A DNA stretch of 64,000 nt from CAWAXW01 sp963786155 (GTDB lineage Bacteria; Actinomycetota; CADDZG01; WHSQ01). Made by a program: the position numbers and the translations under genes. The notes beneath the pieces were generated by a model. It was not told the DNA's origin. It saw only the letters and a program-made list of their open reading frames with translations, and did not search any database. Shown in pieces: positions 25,258 through 35,433 of this stretch. The DNA lies in NCBI GenBank assembly GCA_963786155.1, contig CAWAXW010000006.1, positions 868,001 to 932,000 on the forward strand, read 5' to 3'. The first letter of the stretch is position 1. Every line of letters begins with the position of its first letter.

Positions 25258-27536
25258 GTGGCATTTCGACGCGCCCGTATCGTCCTGGTCCTGGCCCTGG
25301 TCGTCTCGGTCCTGGGGGTCGCCCCCGGAGCCCAGGCGACGCCCGTCTGCACCGACGGCTATGAGGGCGGGCCCGCGCTCTCGAGGTGTGCGGGGGCCGC
25401 AGTGTTCCCCGAGGCCGAGAACGCCGTCGACTACGTCCAGTACTCTGCCGGACCCGGCCACGGGCTTCAGCGAGTACCAGCACGGGATCGAGTACCTGGC
25501 CCAGCTCTACCCCCGCTGGATCTCGGTCTTCAACCTGGCCGACTACTACGAGGACGAGGACGCAGTCTCGAGGCGGGACCGACAAGACCGCTCGCACGCG
25601 GACGACGACTCGGGCGACGGCTACGACATCTGGGTCGTCAAGCTCACCGACCACGAGGTTCCCGACGAGGGCAAGGAGACCCTCTTCTATTCGCTCTCGG
25701 TCCACGGCGACGAGCGGGGCGGACTCGAGGGTGGCTTGCGCGCGATCGAGGACCTTGCCAGTGCGCGCGCGAGAACGGCGGCACGATCTCCGACGGCGTC
25801 GAAGGCTACGAGTCCACGACCGGGCGAGCAGCCCGAGTTCCACAGCTACGAGGTCAAGGACGTGCTCGCCAAGGAGGCCGTCTACTTCATGGACTTCAAC
25901 GTCGACGGGTGGGTGCAGCGGCGACCACTTCGCGCCCGACGCCCGGGCCTCTACACGCGCGGCAACTGGGCATGGGCACCGACCTGAACCGCCAGATGCC
26001 GACCGTCGGCTACATCAACTCGTCGCGCAACCCCTTGTGGGAGAGCGAGGTGAAGTACGGCCACAGGCTCATGCACGAGGTCGCGGACGCGGGCATCGGC
26101 GGACAGATCGCCTACGGCGCCGACATCCACGGCGAGACGCAGTCGCGTGCGTTCGTGGACATCATGTACCCGGCCGGCGAGTTCGACTCGGTGAAGCACC
26201 GCCGCCTGATGGCGATCGCCGAGCGCACGAAGTCGACGATCGACGACACCCTCTACGACGGACTCCAGAACATGATCGAGGAGGCCACCGGCGGCGACGC
26301 CGGCGAGGGCATCGAGGACTACGGCTTCCCGGCCAACACAATCCCGACCAAGCCCGCTCGCTGGGGCACGGTCTGGGACACGCTCGGCTACACCGACACC
26401 GGGTTCCTCGGCGACTACATGGCGACCGAGCTCGGCGTCACCGGCATGGACTACGAGATCGCGTTCAACCACGCCGACACCCGCGCACACAGCCGGCCCT
26501 GGAACTACCCGATGATGGAGAACTTCATCAACGCCGGGCGCGGCGATCATCAGCACGGCGCTGGCATACGCGATGACCGAGCGTGAGGACTTCGCCGACT
26601 TCAAGATCAACACCGGCGGGGGCCGCGTCGGCTACCTCTACAACCCCGAGATCGTCACCGACAAGGACGGGAACGGCGCCGGCAAGCTGCCGGGCCCGAA
26701 CGGAAGCGGCATCGGCCAGAACGGGAAGCCCGTTGAGCAGAAGCCGTACGCGGCGACGAACCTCGGCTTCTTCGAGGACGAGAGCAAGTACGTGCCGGGT
26801 GGATTCAACAGGCTGACGGCCGAGACGATCGCGGCCGACCCGGCTTACCTCGACCAGGTCGACTCGCTCGTCATCGCCGACGTCATCGCGCCGGCCAGGC
26901 GACTACGACACGGGCGCCTACTTCACGAACCTGAAGGCATGGGTCGAGCGCGGCGGCAACCTCGTGCTCACGGACCGGGCCCTCCACCTGCTCGGCGAGC
27001 TCGGCGTCGTTGACCCCGCCGCCGTGGCGGACATCACGGTCTACCAGCCGTACGCGAACATCGTCGACGGCGACCACCATCTGGTGGAAGGGCTGCGCGG
27101 CAACGCTCGGCAGCTGGCCGAGGCCACGCTCGTCGGCTACGGGATCGGCAACAACGCTTCGCCCATGTCGATCGTGACGAGGACCGCGTGGGAAGGCGCG
27201 GGCGGGCACACCGTCGGCACGACGGGCAACAACTCCGGCAGCAGCGATGCCGGCACCCAGACCTCGGTGGGCGAGCTCGAGCTCGGCGACGGCGTGATCC
27301 GCATCCTCGGCGGCGGTCTCCCGATGCCGACTGAGATCAACGACCACCGCTACGGGCTCAAGGACTACGCACTCAGCTACTCGGGGTTGTTCATCATCGA
27401 GAACTCGCTCGAGCACGACGCGGAGGGCCTGGGCAAGGTTCCCGCTCCGGAGATCCCGGGTGCGGGTCTTGTCACCCTGTTCGCGCTCATCCCCGCGCTC
27501 GGCCTGGTCTCTCTCCGGCGGCGCCGCTCGATCTAA
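25258..27536 (+). CDS. Exported M14 carboxypeptidase-like protein (eight frame breaks)
   Basis: About 758 residues when stitched from GTG 25258, which begins a signal peptide (ARIVLVLALVVSVLGVAPGAQA). The N-terminal half is a zinc carboxypeptidase of family M14: YPRWISVFNLADYYE, the zinc motif SVHGDERGG (HxxE), GTDLNRQMPTVGY in place of the usual NR motif, and YGADIHGET supplying the third ligand. The C-terminal part ends in a Pro-Gly turn, a hydrophobic helix and RRRRSI. Frame changes occur near 25445, 25762, 25824, 25916, 25943, 25970, 26536 and 26897. Each is explained by one base gained or lost, and no other stop remains. Whether this is sequence error or real decay is undecided; the density is the highest in the window. 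Confidence 0.75.
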
Positions 27537-27546
27537 CTCACCCGGG

Positions 27547-27590
27547 CACGGGGTCATCTTCTCTGGAGCTTGAGAGAGGATGACCCCGTG
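27547..27590 (+). promoter_or_regulatory. Long hairpin covering the ribosome-binding site and start codon
   Basis: Arms CACGGGGTCATC (27547-27558) and GATGACCCCGTG (27579-27590) are perfect 12-base complements. Pairing continues inward for six more pairs (one G-U), leaving an 8-base loop. The 3' arm contains GAGAGAGG and the GTG start of the hydrolase-cyclase gene. No T-tract follows, so a rho-independent terminator is unlikely, although the hairpin also lies directly after the M14 peptidase stop. Translational control is an inference. Confidence 0.6.
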
Positions 27591-28924
27591 ACGGGGAGCC
27601 AGGGCGAGACGCGCTTCGCCAAGAACGGCGACATCCAGATCGGTTATCGAGTCTTCGGCGACGGTCCTCAAACCGTCGTCCTCGTTCCGATCTGGTCTTC
27701 GAACATCGACCTGCTCGAGACGTATCCACCGATCGGCAGGGCACTCGAGAAATTCGCAGAGTCTGCTCGTGTCGTCGCCTACGACCGCCGCGGTTCGGGA
27801 GTTTCCGACCGCTTGGGCGGTCTCGCTACTTTGGAAGAGGGCATGGACGACCTCCATGCCGTTCTCGACGACGCGGGCATCGATCGAGCCGCGCTATTCG
27901 GGCTCAACGAAGCTGGGTCGCTGTGCGCGATGTATGCCGCAACGCATCCGGACAGGGTGACGGCGATGATCCTCTACGGATCGTTCGCCACGACGGTGAG
28001 ACAAGACGACTACCCGTGGGCGCCGACCATCGAAGAGCGAGAAGCGCAGATCGAGGTGATCCTGCAGCTCTGGGGCACCGAGTACGCAGCCCTCGGGGTC
28101 AACCCATCGACCGCAACGGATATGGAGTTCGCGCAGTGGGTGGCGAGGTGGCAGCGGAACTCCGTCTCGCGGGACGCACTGCGCGATGCCTACGGCGTTC
28201 TCGCCCGCACCGACGTGCGCCACGTGCTGCCGACGATCAGAGTGCCGACCCTGATCCTGCACCGGGTCGGCGACGAGGTCGTGCCCGTGGCCAACGGTCG
28301 CTACCTAGCCGAGAAGATCCCCGGCGCCAAGTACGTCGAGTTGCCCGGCACCGATCACATCCCTTTCCTCGGGGACTGGCAGGCCGTCGAGGATGAGGTA
28401 GCCGAGTTCCTGACGGGCGAGCGACCTCACCGCGAGACCGATCGCGTGCTCGCGACGATCCTGCTCACGGACATCGTCGACTCCTCCAAGAAGGCCGCCG
28501 AGCTGGGCGACGCCCGCTGGAAGGAGCTGCTCGATCGCCACGACGAAGCGGGCCGCGCCGAGCTCGAGCGCTTCCAGGGCAAGTTGGTCAAGACGGTGGG
28601 CGACGGTCTGCTGGCGACGTTCGACGGCCCGGCCCGAGCTATCCGCTGCGCCTGCCGCCTGCGCGACCGCTGTCACATCTCGGTCTGCAGACGAGGGCGG
28701 GGCTCCACACCGGGGAGGTCGACATGCGAGGTGACGACGTCGGGGGCATAGCGGTGCACATCGCGGCCCGGGTGTCTTCTTTGGCCGGCGGCGGAGACGT
28801 CGTCGTGTCGAGCGCGGTCCCGCCACTGGTAGCGGGTTCCGGCATCGAGTTCGAAGACCGAGGCGAACACTCCCTGAAGGGAATCGAGGGGGCCTGGCGC
28901 CTCCACGCAGTAACGAGCTGTTAG
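27588..28924 (+). CDS. Alpha/beta-hydrolase-class III adenylate cyclase fusion (frameshifted)
   Basis: About 445 residues after stitching, from GTG 27588 (TTG 27570 is possible). Residues 10-275 are an alpha/beta-hydrolase fold (VAYDRRGSGVSDR, FGLNEAGSL, HRVGDEVVPV, LPGTDHIPF). The nucleophile elbow reads G-L-N-E-A, so the catalytic Ser is Asn, while the acid and His are retained. The C-terminal half is a class III cyclase: metal-binding Asp in LLTDIVDSS and VGDGLLATF, substrate Lys in GKLVKTVGDG, and GGIAVHIAARVS where His stands at the usual Asn position. Frame shift near 28668 (one base lost) joins RAIRCACRLRD to GLQTRAGLHTGEVDM. The product would be cAMP (or cGMP). A pseudo-hydrolase sensor controlling a cyclase is my inference. 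Confidence 0.88.
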
Positions 28925-28962
28925 GTCATTTTGTTGTCTCACCCCACTGCCAAGATGCCCTC

Positions 28963-29466
28963 ATGTGCCTTATATGTGATGGTTTCAGTGAGGACGAGAT
29001 TCACTTCAGGACGTTCGGTCACATCGAGAAGTACGGGTGTTCGATCGTGGCTGTTGAGGCGGACACTCCCAGTCGATCATGGGCCTACTCGATCGGTTTG
29101 AGCGCCAGTTTCGGTCATCCGGAGCTAGCTGTGGTCGGACTTCGAGACCGGATCGCCGGGCGCCTGATAAGGGCGGCGACAGACCTCATTCGGGACGGGC
29201 GCCGCTTGTGCGTCGGGGAGTCGATAGTCGCTCCGTCGAGATTGAGGTATCGGGTCGGCGAGGTGCACCCCGACCACTACAACGAGATGAACACCTTCGC
29301 CTCGTGGATGCAGTACTTCTCAGCGCTGGGCCCTCCCTATCCCGAGATGCATTTCCTCGAGCTCAGCCCCTGGGGCCGGCGACCGAGGCTGAGCCGTGGC
29401 GGTCCGAAGGAGGACCTGCACCGGCAGCCAGGTCCCAAGCCGCCTTCCTGGTTCCGAAAATTCTGA
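28963..29466 (+). CDS. DUF4262 domain protein
   Basis: 167 residues from ATG 28963. The DUF4262 signature is clear: WAYSIGLSASFGHPELAVVGL near residues 45-65, followed by the helical GRLIRAATDLIRDGRRLCVGE and the aromatic YNEMNTFASWMQYFSALGPPYPEM. A cysteine pair (MCLICDGF) sits at the N-terminus. The family has no established function. The C-terminal 30 residues are basic and Pro-rich and end in SWFRKF. Confidence 0.85.
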   Translation: MCLICDGFSEDEIHFRTFGHIEKYGCSIVAVEADTPSRSWAYSIGLSASFGHPELAVVGLRDRIAGRLIRAATDLIRDGRRLCVGESIVAPSRLRYRVGEVHPDHYNEMNTFASWMQYFSALGPPYPEMHFLELSPWGRRPRLSRGGPKEDLHRQPGPKPPSWFRKF

Positions 29467-29541
29467 ATTCTTTTTCGCACAAGGGCCCAGAATGGCGTTT
29501 TTCAAGAGTTTCGCGTCGTACCCCCCTGCTTGGATATACGG

Positions 29542-30653
29542 ATGCCAACCACTCGAATCACCGACGTGGTCGAGGGACTCGAAAAGGCGAATGCCGGTCT
29601 TGAGCCCGAGCTCCTAAGAGGTCCCGACAAGCGCCAGTTGCTAGGCGAATACCTGCGCGCTCGGAGGCTCGCGGACTTCGGGATCGCGGCCCTGGCCCAA
29701 GAGCTCGACGACGCTGCCGGGTTGGCTAGAGCGGCGGGGACCTCGATCGGGAAGGCCAAGGAGACCGTAGCCACCGGGAAGATTCTCAAAGGGTCGCCGA
29801 CCCTGAGCGAAGCCCTCAAGCACGGAGACATCTCCTTAGACCAGGCGACCGAGATCGCCAAGGCCGAGGAGTCCGCTCCCGGAAGTGCCGAGAGCCTCGT
29901 CGAGGTGGCTCGCAAGGAGCCGTTCCACGTCCTCAAAGAGAAGGCACGCAAGGCCAGGCTCGAAGCCGAACAGCACCGAGGGCTAGCCGAGCGCCAGCAC
30001 GAAGCGCGCGCCGCCCGCAGCTATTCGGACGAGCGGGGGATGACCCACATCCATCTCGAGTTCGAGCCGCATATCGGGACCCCCTCGTGGCTCGGGCCGA
30101 GGCCGATGCCCAGCGTCTCGCCCGGGAGGCCAAGAAGAACGGTAGCCAGGAGCTGTTCGAGCGTCATCTCGCCGATGCGTATGCCGCGATGTTGGCGGGT
30201 GAGGGCAAGGGCCGGGCCAAGCGTCCCGAGCTCGTCGTGTTGGTCGACCACGAGGTCGCCAAGCGCGGGTGGACCGACGTGCGCGAAGGCGAAGTGTGCA
30301 AGATCCCGGGTGTGGGTCCCATCTCATCGCAGAAGGCTCGCGAGATCGCGGAAGTTGCCTTTCTGAACGCGGTTGTGTTCGACGGCAAGGACCTGCGCAA
30401 CTTCAAGCGATGGACCCGCCACATCCCCGTCGAGGTTGCGATCGCCTTAGAGCTGGGCGAGCCACCCGATTTCGACGGGGTCAAGTGCGTCGACTGCGGC
30501 AATCGATTCCATACCGAGTTCGATCACGTCGAGCCGTATGCGGCCGGGGGCCCAACTTCCAAACCCAACACGAAACCCCGATGTTGGCCTTGTCACACGG
30601 TCAAGACCGAACGGGATCGCAGGAACGGCAAACACAAGCCACCCGAACCTTGA
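29542..30653 (+). CDS. DUF222-like HNH endonuclease (frameshifted)
   Basis: About 370 residues after stitching from ATG 29542. The N-terminal 250 residues are helical and match the DUF222/13E12-type proteins common in Actinomycetota (ISLDQATEIAKAEESAPGSAESL, LAERQHEARAARSY). The C-terminus is an HNH nuclease: CVDCGNRF, then TEFDHVEPYAAGGPTSKPN and RCWPCHTVKTERDR, with both zinc CxxC pairs and the catalytic His in FDHVEP. The frame breaks at the C-run 30080-30084: six C instead of five restore GTPLVARAEADAQRL. Such proteins are often scattered in multiple copies; target and role are unknown. No intron or transposon is seen around it. Confidence 0.85.
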
Positions 30654-30689
30654 AAAACGAATAGCGAATGCGAGTGCGAACTGAGTCGG

Positions 30690-32366
30690 CTACCTCTGGG
30701 GTGGGAGCCCGCCGCCTTCAAAGTCGACCGAAATGCTGGCGCAGATCTGCGCCTTGGGCTGCTTGATGGTTCCCACGTCGACCCGTTCCCCTCGATCCAC
30801 TTCCACCGAGATGCTCCGGAACTCGCATGCCTTTGATCCAAAGACCAGCTGATAGCTCTCCGAGCCCTTCACGTAAGGACGCGTGCTCGGGGCCGACGTG
30901 TAGCTCGAAGGAGCCGTCCTTGTTCGTGGTGAAGGGGATGTTGACCTTCTCGACTACGTGGCTCTCGCCGGTTGGGTTGCCTTCCGACAGCGGGGTCTTG
31001 AAGCGCTTCTTGAGGACAAGCTCTGTTCGGCCCCCGGTGACCTTGCCGGTGATTACTGAGTGGTACTTGGGGTCGGCGGAGGTTTCGAGCATGACCATGA
31101 AGGCTTCCATGTGCTCTTTCCAGAAGGTTCCGACCTCGTCGGCGTAAGGCGGGTGGAAGCCGATGATGCCGTGCTCGATCGTGAAGCCGAGGGAACCGAT
31201 GGCTGCGTAGGCCCAGTCGTCGGTCGTGCCGGTCGTTGGGTAGCCGACGGTCGGCGCGTTGTTGTAGCCGAGGATCTTCGCCATCTCGTCGCCGATGCGC
31301 AGGAGGATGTCGTCCTCGGGCGCGTCGCCGCCCCCGGCCCGCAGGACCGAGCCCTGGTACGTGTGGTTGGTGATGACGCCGGTGACCGGACGGCCCAGGA
31401 TGATGTCGCGCACGTTGAGTGTCTCGGGCTCGGAGAACGGAGCCTCGCCGCGGTAGGTCTGGTCGACCTGGCTGCCGGACGAGCCGCCCTGGTTGTCGCC
31501 CCACAGGTACGAGTAGTTCCGGTTGGGGTCGACGCCGAAGGCGTCGGGGTTCTTGTTGGCGACGGGGACCGTGGCCCCGGTGAGCGAGCGCCGGTTCTTG
31601 CGCCAGTAGCCCTCGAAGCCGTTGCCGGCGCCTGTCTCTTCCGTGTTGTTCGCCAGCGTCTGGTGCGCCGAGAGCACCGACTCACGCGAGTAGTCGAAGC
31701 CGTCGACGTTCACGATCGGCACGACGATCACGCGGGCCTTCTTGAGCAGGGCCGTTACGCGTGCGTCCTTGCCGAAGCTCTCGACGAGGTGGTGGGCGAA
31801 GATCATCGTGTACTCGGCCGCGGGCCACTCCCGCGCATGGTGAACGCCGTCGATGTAATAGATGGGCCGGCCGTCGGAGTCTTTGACGTTGGCCGCGATC
31901 TCGATGCCGAAGACAGTGCGGCCCTCGAGCGTCGGGCGCTGCATCTCGAACAGCTTCACGAGGCCCTTGTTCTTGTCGGCCAGCTCGGCCATCTCGGCGT
32001 TGTAGTCGGCCAACCGGCGGTAGTCGGTGCGGTCGGGGCCCGGCAGCTCGATGAGCGTCTGGGGGCCACGCGCAAGAGCCAGGTCCTGGGCAAGCGCTAG
32101 GTCCCTGGCATAAACGTTCTCGGTAACTACCTCGTAATCGAACCCGAGTGCGTCGAGCTCGATCCGATCCCCGGGCCAGAGCAGCAACTCGATCTCGCCG
32201 TCCGAGTGGTTGTGGGTCTCGTCGAAACGCGAAAAAGTTCTGCGGCCTGATCCGCGGAGTCCACCCGGACCCGAACCAAGGCAAGCGCAGTGGTATCGCT
32301 GTGGGATGTAGGGGCGAGGACGGTCAAAAGCGTGCAGGCGAGCGCGGCGGCCAAGAGTTTTCTCAT
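30690..32366 (-). CDS. Exported M14 zinc carboxypeptidase (two frameshifts)
   Basis: About 558 residues after stitching. Start ATG 32366 opens a signal peptide (MRKLLAAALACTLLTVLAP). The full carboxypeptidase A-type set is visible: zinc ligands in GVHHAREWPAAE (HxxE) and VITNHTYQG, substrate residues in DPNRNYSYLW, and the general-base glutamate in LGFTIEHG. The C-terminal 140 residues form an extra beta-rich domain. Near 32226 one A is missing from an A-run (restores FDETHNHSDGEIELL). Near 30875 one extra A is present, after which the frame reads YVKGSESYQLVFGSK to a stop at 30690. Roughly 5 kb away lies another, distant M14 protein. Confidence 0.88.
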
Positions 32367-32447
32367 GGCGGGAAAGTTCGCCGCCGAGGGGGCCAACCCT
32401 TCACGGAGCGGTTTGGCCGGGGCCCCCGTGGGTAGGGGTTCTGCGCT

Positions 32448-32894
32448 TTGCGGCTGCGAAAAGGATGGGGCTTACACGACAAGGCCGGCCGGTCATCGAC
32501 CGGCCTTTCTGTCGTCTCGATCACCCACGAAGGCTCGCCCGCCATCCTCGTCGGAGGCGACCTGGGGACCGCCGCGGCCGAGCAGGTCCGGGAGGCCGTT
32601 TCCATATGTCTCGAGAAATCGCCCGACCGGCTCGCCATCGACACGATCGCGATCACCTCGATCGGTGCCGCTGGGATCAGCGCACTGGTCGATACCGTCT
32701 CGCTGTGCCGGGAGCGGGGGGTCGGGCTGGAGCTTCGTCTCGACGGCGAGGCGCGCCGGATCCTCGATCTCGTTGGTCTGTGGTGGCTGGGGGTCGTCGA
32801 GAACGGCTCGCAGCCCGAGCTCGAGCTCGAGAAAGCCTTGCGGATCTATAGCGCGCTGCCCCTCACGGCCCGGCGCGCACCCGTCACTCACTAG
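32448..32894 (+). CDS. STAS domain protein (anti-sigma antagonist-like)
   Basis: 148 residues from TTG 32448; the exact start is uncertain. Residues about 20-130 form a STAS fold (VVSITHEGSPAILVGGDL, EAVSICLEKSPDRLAIDTIAITSIGAAGISAL, GVGLELRLDGEARRILDLVGL). In active anti-anti-sigma factors the turn reads D-S-S-G with a phosphorylatable Ser; here it is S-I-G-A-A-G, so phospho-switching by a partner kinase is doubtful. No sigma or anti-sigma gene lies beside it. It is divergent from the M14 gene and converges on the FtsX-type permease gene. Confidence 0.75.
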   Translation: MRLRKGWGLHDKAGRSSTGLSVVSITHEGSPAILVGGDLGTAAAEQVREAVSICLEKSPDRLAIDTIAITSIGAAGISALVDTVSLCRERGVGLELRLDGEARRILDLVGLWWLGVVENGSQPELELEKALRIYSALPLTARRAPVTH

Positions 32895-32897
32895 CCG

Positions 32898-35433
32898 TTA
32901 CTCGGTAGCGATCGCTTCCAGCACGTTGAGCCTGGCCGCGCGCCGAGCGGGAGGGATCGCAGCGAGCACGCCGGCGAATCCGGCAGCTACCACGTAGCCG
33001 ACTAGCTGGCCACCGGGGATGGCGAAATCGGTGATGCCCTCGTCGGCGAGCGCTCGGACGAAACTCCAGCCGAAGAAGATCCCGACGGCCATGCCCATCA
33101 GACCGCCGATCACGGCGATGATCACCGACTCCCACCGGATCATCCGGCGAGTTTGTCGACGAGTCATGCCGACCGCTCGCAAGAGGCCGATCTCGTGCGT
33201 TCTCTCGAATACCGAGAGAGCGAGCGTGTTCGTGATCCCCAGGACGGCGATGAACAAAGCGAGGGCCAGGAGCGCGGTTATCAGGCCGAGGAGCTGGTCG
33301 ATCTGGCCGGACTGGGCTTCTTTGAACTCGGTTTGGTCCTGCAGCTCGATGTTGGGGTATCCCGCGACGATCTCTTGGATGTCCGCCCGCACGCTGTCTG
33401 GGTCGGCGCCCTCGGCCAGCTTCAGGAAGACGGCATCGTCGAGCTTCTGATTGAAGTGGAGCGGCCAGGTGTCGAGCGAGATGATTATGTCGCCGGTGAC
33501 GTCGCCGGACTCGTACGTCCCGGCTACTTCGATCTGCTGCACTCCCGAAGAAGCGAACTCCATCGCGAGCTCGTCGCCGGGGCCGACGCCGAGGTCGGCT
33601 GCGGTGTCTTCCTGGATCAAGACTTCGTTCGTGCCGAGACCAGCCAACTGCTCTCCGCCTTCGCCCAGGCTCACGAGCTCGCCGTAGGTGGAAGGATCGA
33701 CCGCCGCCAGGTCCTTCGTCGCTTTCTCGTAGCGCCAGAACCCATATCGAACGGGGGAGGTGAGGGCCACGCCGTCGACTTCGGCGGCTTCGATAGCGAC
33801 ATTGGGCGAAAACCCGACCGGTGGGCCGAACGTCGCGCTGTAGATGGTGAAGTCGGCCTGAAGCGACTCATCGAAGATCGAGTTGATCGTCGCCTTCACC
33901 GAAGATCCGAAGATCGAGGTGAAACCCGCCAGCGCGAGGCCGATCATGAGCGCCGCTGCGGTCGCTGCCGTGCGACGTGGGTTGCGAGCGGCGTTCTCCC
34001 GGGCCAGCTTGCCGGGCGTCCCGAAGATCTTGGCCGGTGCCAGCCCGAGCCACCGTGCCAGCGGGCCCGCGAACAACGGGCTCAATATCGCGACGCCGAG
34101 CAAGACGGCGAAGGCTCCGGCGCCGACCAGCGCAACGGGTTGCTCGACATCGCCGACGAGGCCCAACCCGAGGGCTGCCATACCCAGGGCCGTCACCAGG
34201 GCTCCGCCGATGATGCGGCGACGCGACGTGGTTCCCGTTTCATGCGCGGCTTCCCGAAGGGCCTCGATGGGAGCGATCCGCGCCGCTCTGCGCGCGGGCA
34301 TCACCGAAGCGACGATCGTCGTGAGGGTGCCGACGATCAGCCCGACGACGATCGTCCGGGGAGGATCTTCAGCGAGCTTGACGGCAGGTCCAGGCCGAAG
34401 GCGGACAACAAGCCCTGCAGTCCGATCGCGATGAGGATCCCGAACACCAACCCGACGAGCGACGCAACGAACCCCACAACGAGCGCCTCGATCAGCACGG
34501 AGACCAACACTTGGCGCCCGGTCGCACCCATCGCCCGAAGGAGCGCGAACTCGCGCGTGCGCTGGGCGACGACGATCGAGAACGTGTTGAAGATGATGAA
34601 CGCGCCGACGAACAAGGCCACGCCGGCGAACACGAGCAACGCGGTGTTGAAGAAGCCGAGGCCCTCTTGCAGTGACTCGGCCTGCTCGTCGGCGACGGTG
34701 GCCCCGGTGACTGCCTCGAAGCCTTCCGGCAGCACCTCGTTCACTCTCCGGGCGAGAGCGCTCTCGGAAGTGGCGTCGCTTGCCACGATCTCGATCGCGT
34801 CGAACTCGCCTTCTTTGTCCAGGACTTCCTGCGCCGTTGCCAGGTCGAACGCGGCTAGCGTGGCGCCGGCCAGGTTGTCGGCCTCACCGAAGCGCGCTAT
34901 GCCGGTGATCGTGAACTCTCGAGGGGGCCCGGTGAGCAAGATGGTGACCTCGTCGCCGACCGAGAAGTCATGTTTGTCGGCCGTGCCGGCATCCATCACC
35001 ACGTCGGTGGGCCCAATCGGCGGCTCGCCCTCGGCTAGTTGCAGTGGGCTGTCGGGGTTGTTGCTCCAGGACACGCCCAGCGTCGGGGGTCCAGTGGGTG
35101 CGACCGCTTCACCTTCTTTGTCGACGAACTGGGCATAGCCGGCGACGCTGCCCTCGGCCGATGCCACGCCCTCTACTTCCGCGACGTCTTCGATGGTGCC
35201 GGCGGGGATCGGGCGCGGTCTTCGCCTTCGGGCCCGGAGAACGCGCTCTTGGCTCGAACGTAGACGTCGACGCCCGAGGTCACGTCCTCGAACAGGTCAC
35301 TGAAAGTCGCGTTCATCGTGTCGGTCAGCACGTACGTGCCCCCGATGAACCCGACGCCGAGCACGACGGCGAGCGCCGTGAGCGACATCCGGAGCTTGTG
35401 CGCCAGCAACCCCTTGAGGGTGACCTTGAGCAT
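32898..35433 (-). CDS. FtsX-like ABC transporter permease (two frameshifts)
   Basis: About 845 residues after stitching. The architecture is MacB-type: N-terminal helix (LKGLLAHKLRMSLTALAVVLGVGFIGGTYVL), a periplasmic domain, three helices with VVAQRTREFALLRAMGATGRQV, a short linker MPARRAARIAPIEALRE, then a repeat of the same module ending ERTHEIGLLRAVGMTRRQTRRM and PARRAARLNVLEAI. Two G-runs on the plus strand are each one base short (GGG at 35211-35213 and GGGG at 34358-34361), and adding one base restores both joins. ATG 35433 overlaps the stop of the ATPase gene. The pair should form an exporter or mechanotransmitting ABC complex acting on lipids, peptides or lipoproteins. Confidence 0.88.

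Noticed and set aside
29542..30653. Homing endonuclease or group I/II intron
   Set aside because: The HNH protein has the DUF222-type N-terminus common as free-standing genes in Actinomycetota, and no intron structure or interrupted gene surrounds it.
33153..35138. A 661-codon open frame on the plus strand
   Set aside because: It lies antisense to the FtsX-like permease, whose helices and conserved motifs are clear; the plus-strand translation is low-complexity shadow sequence.
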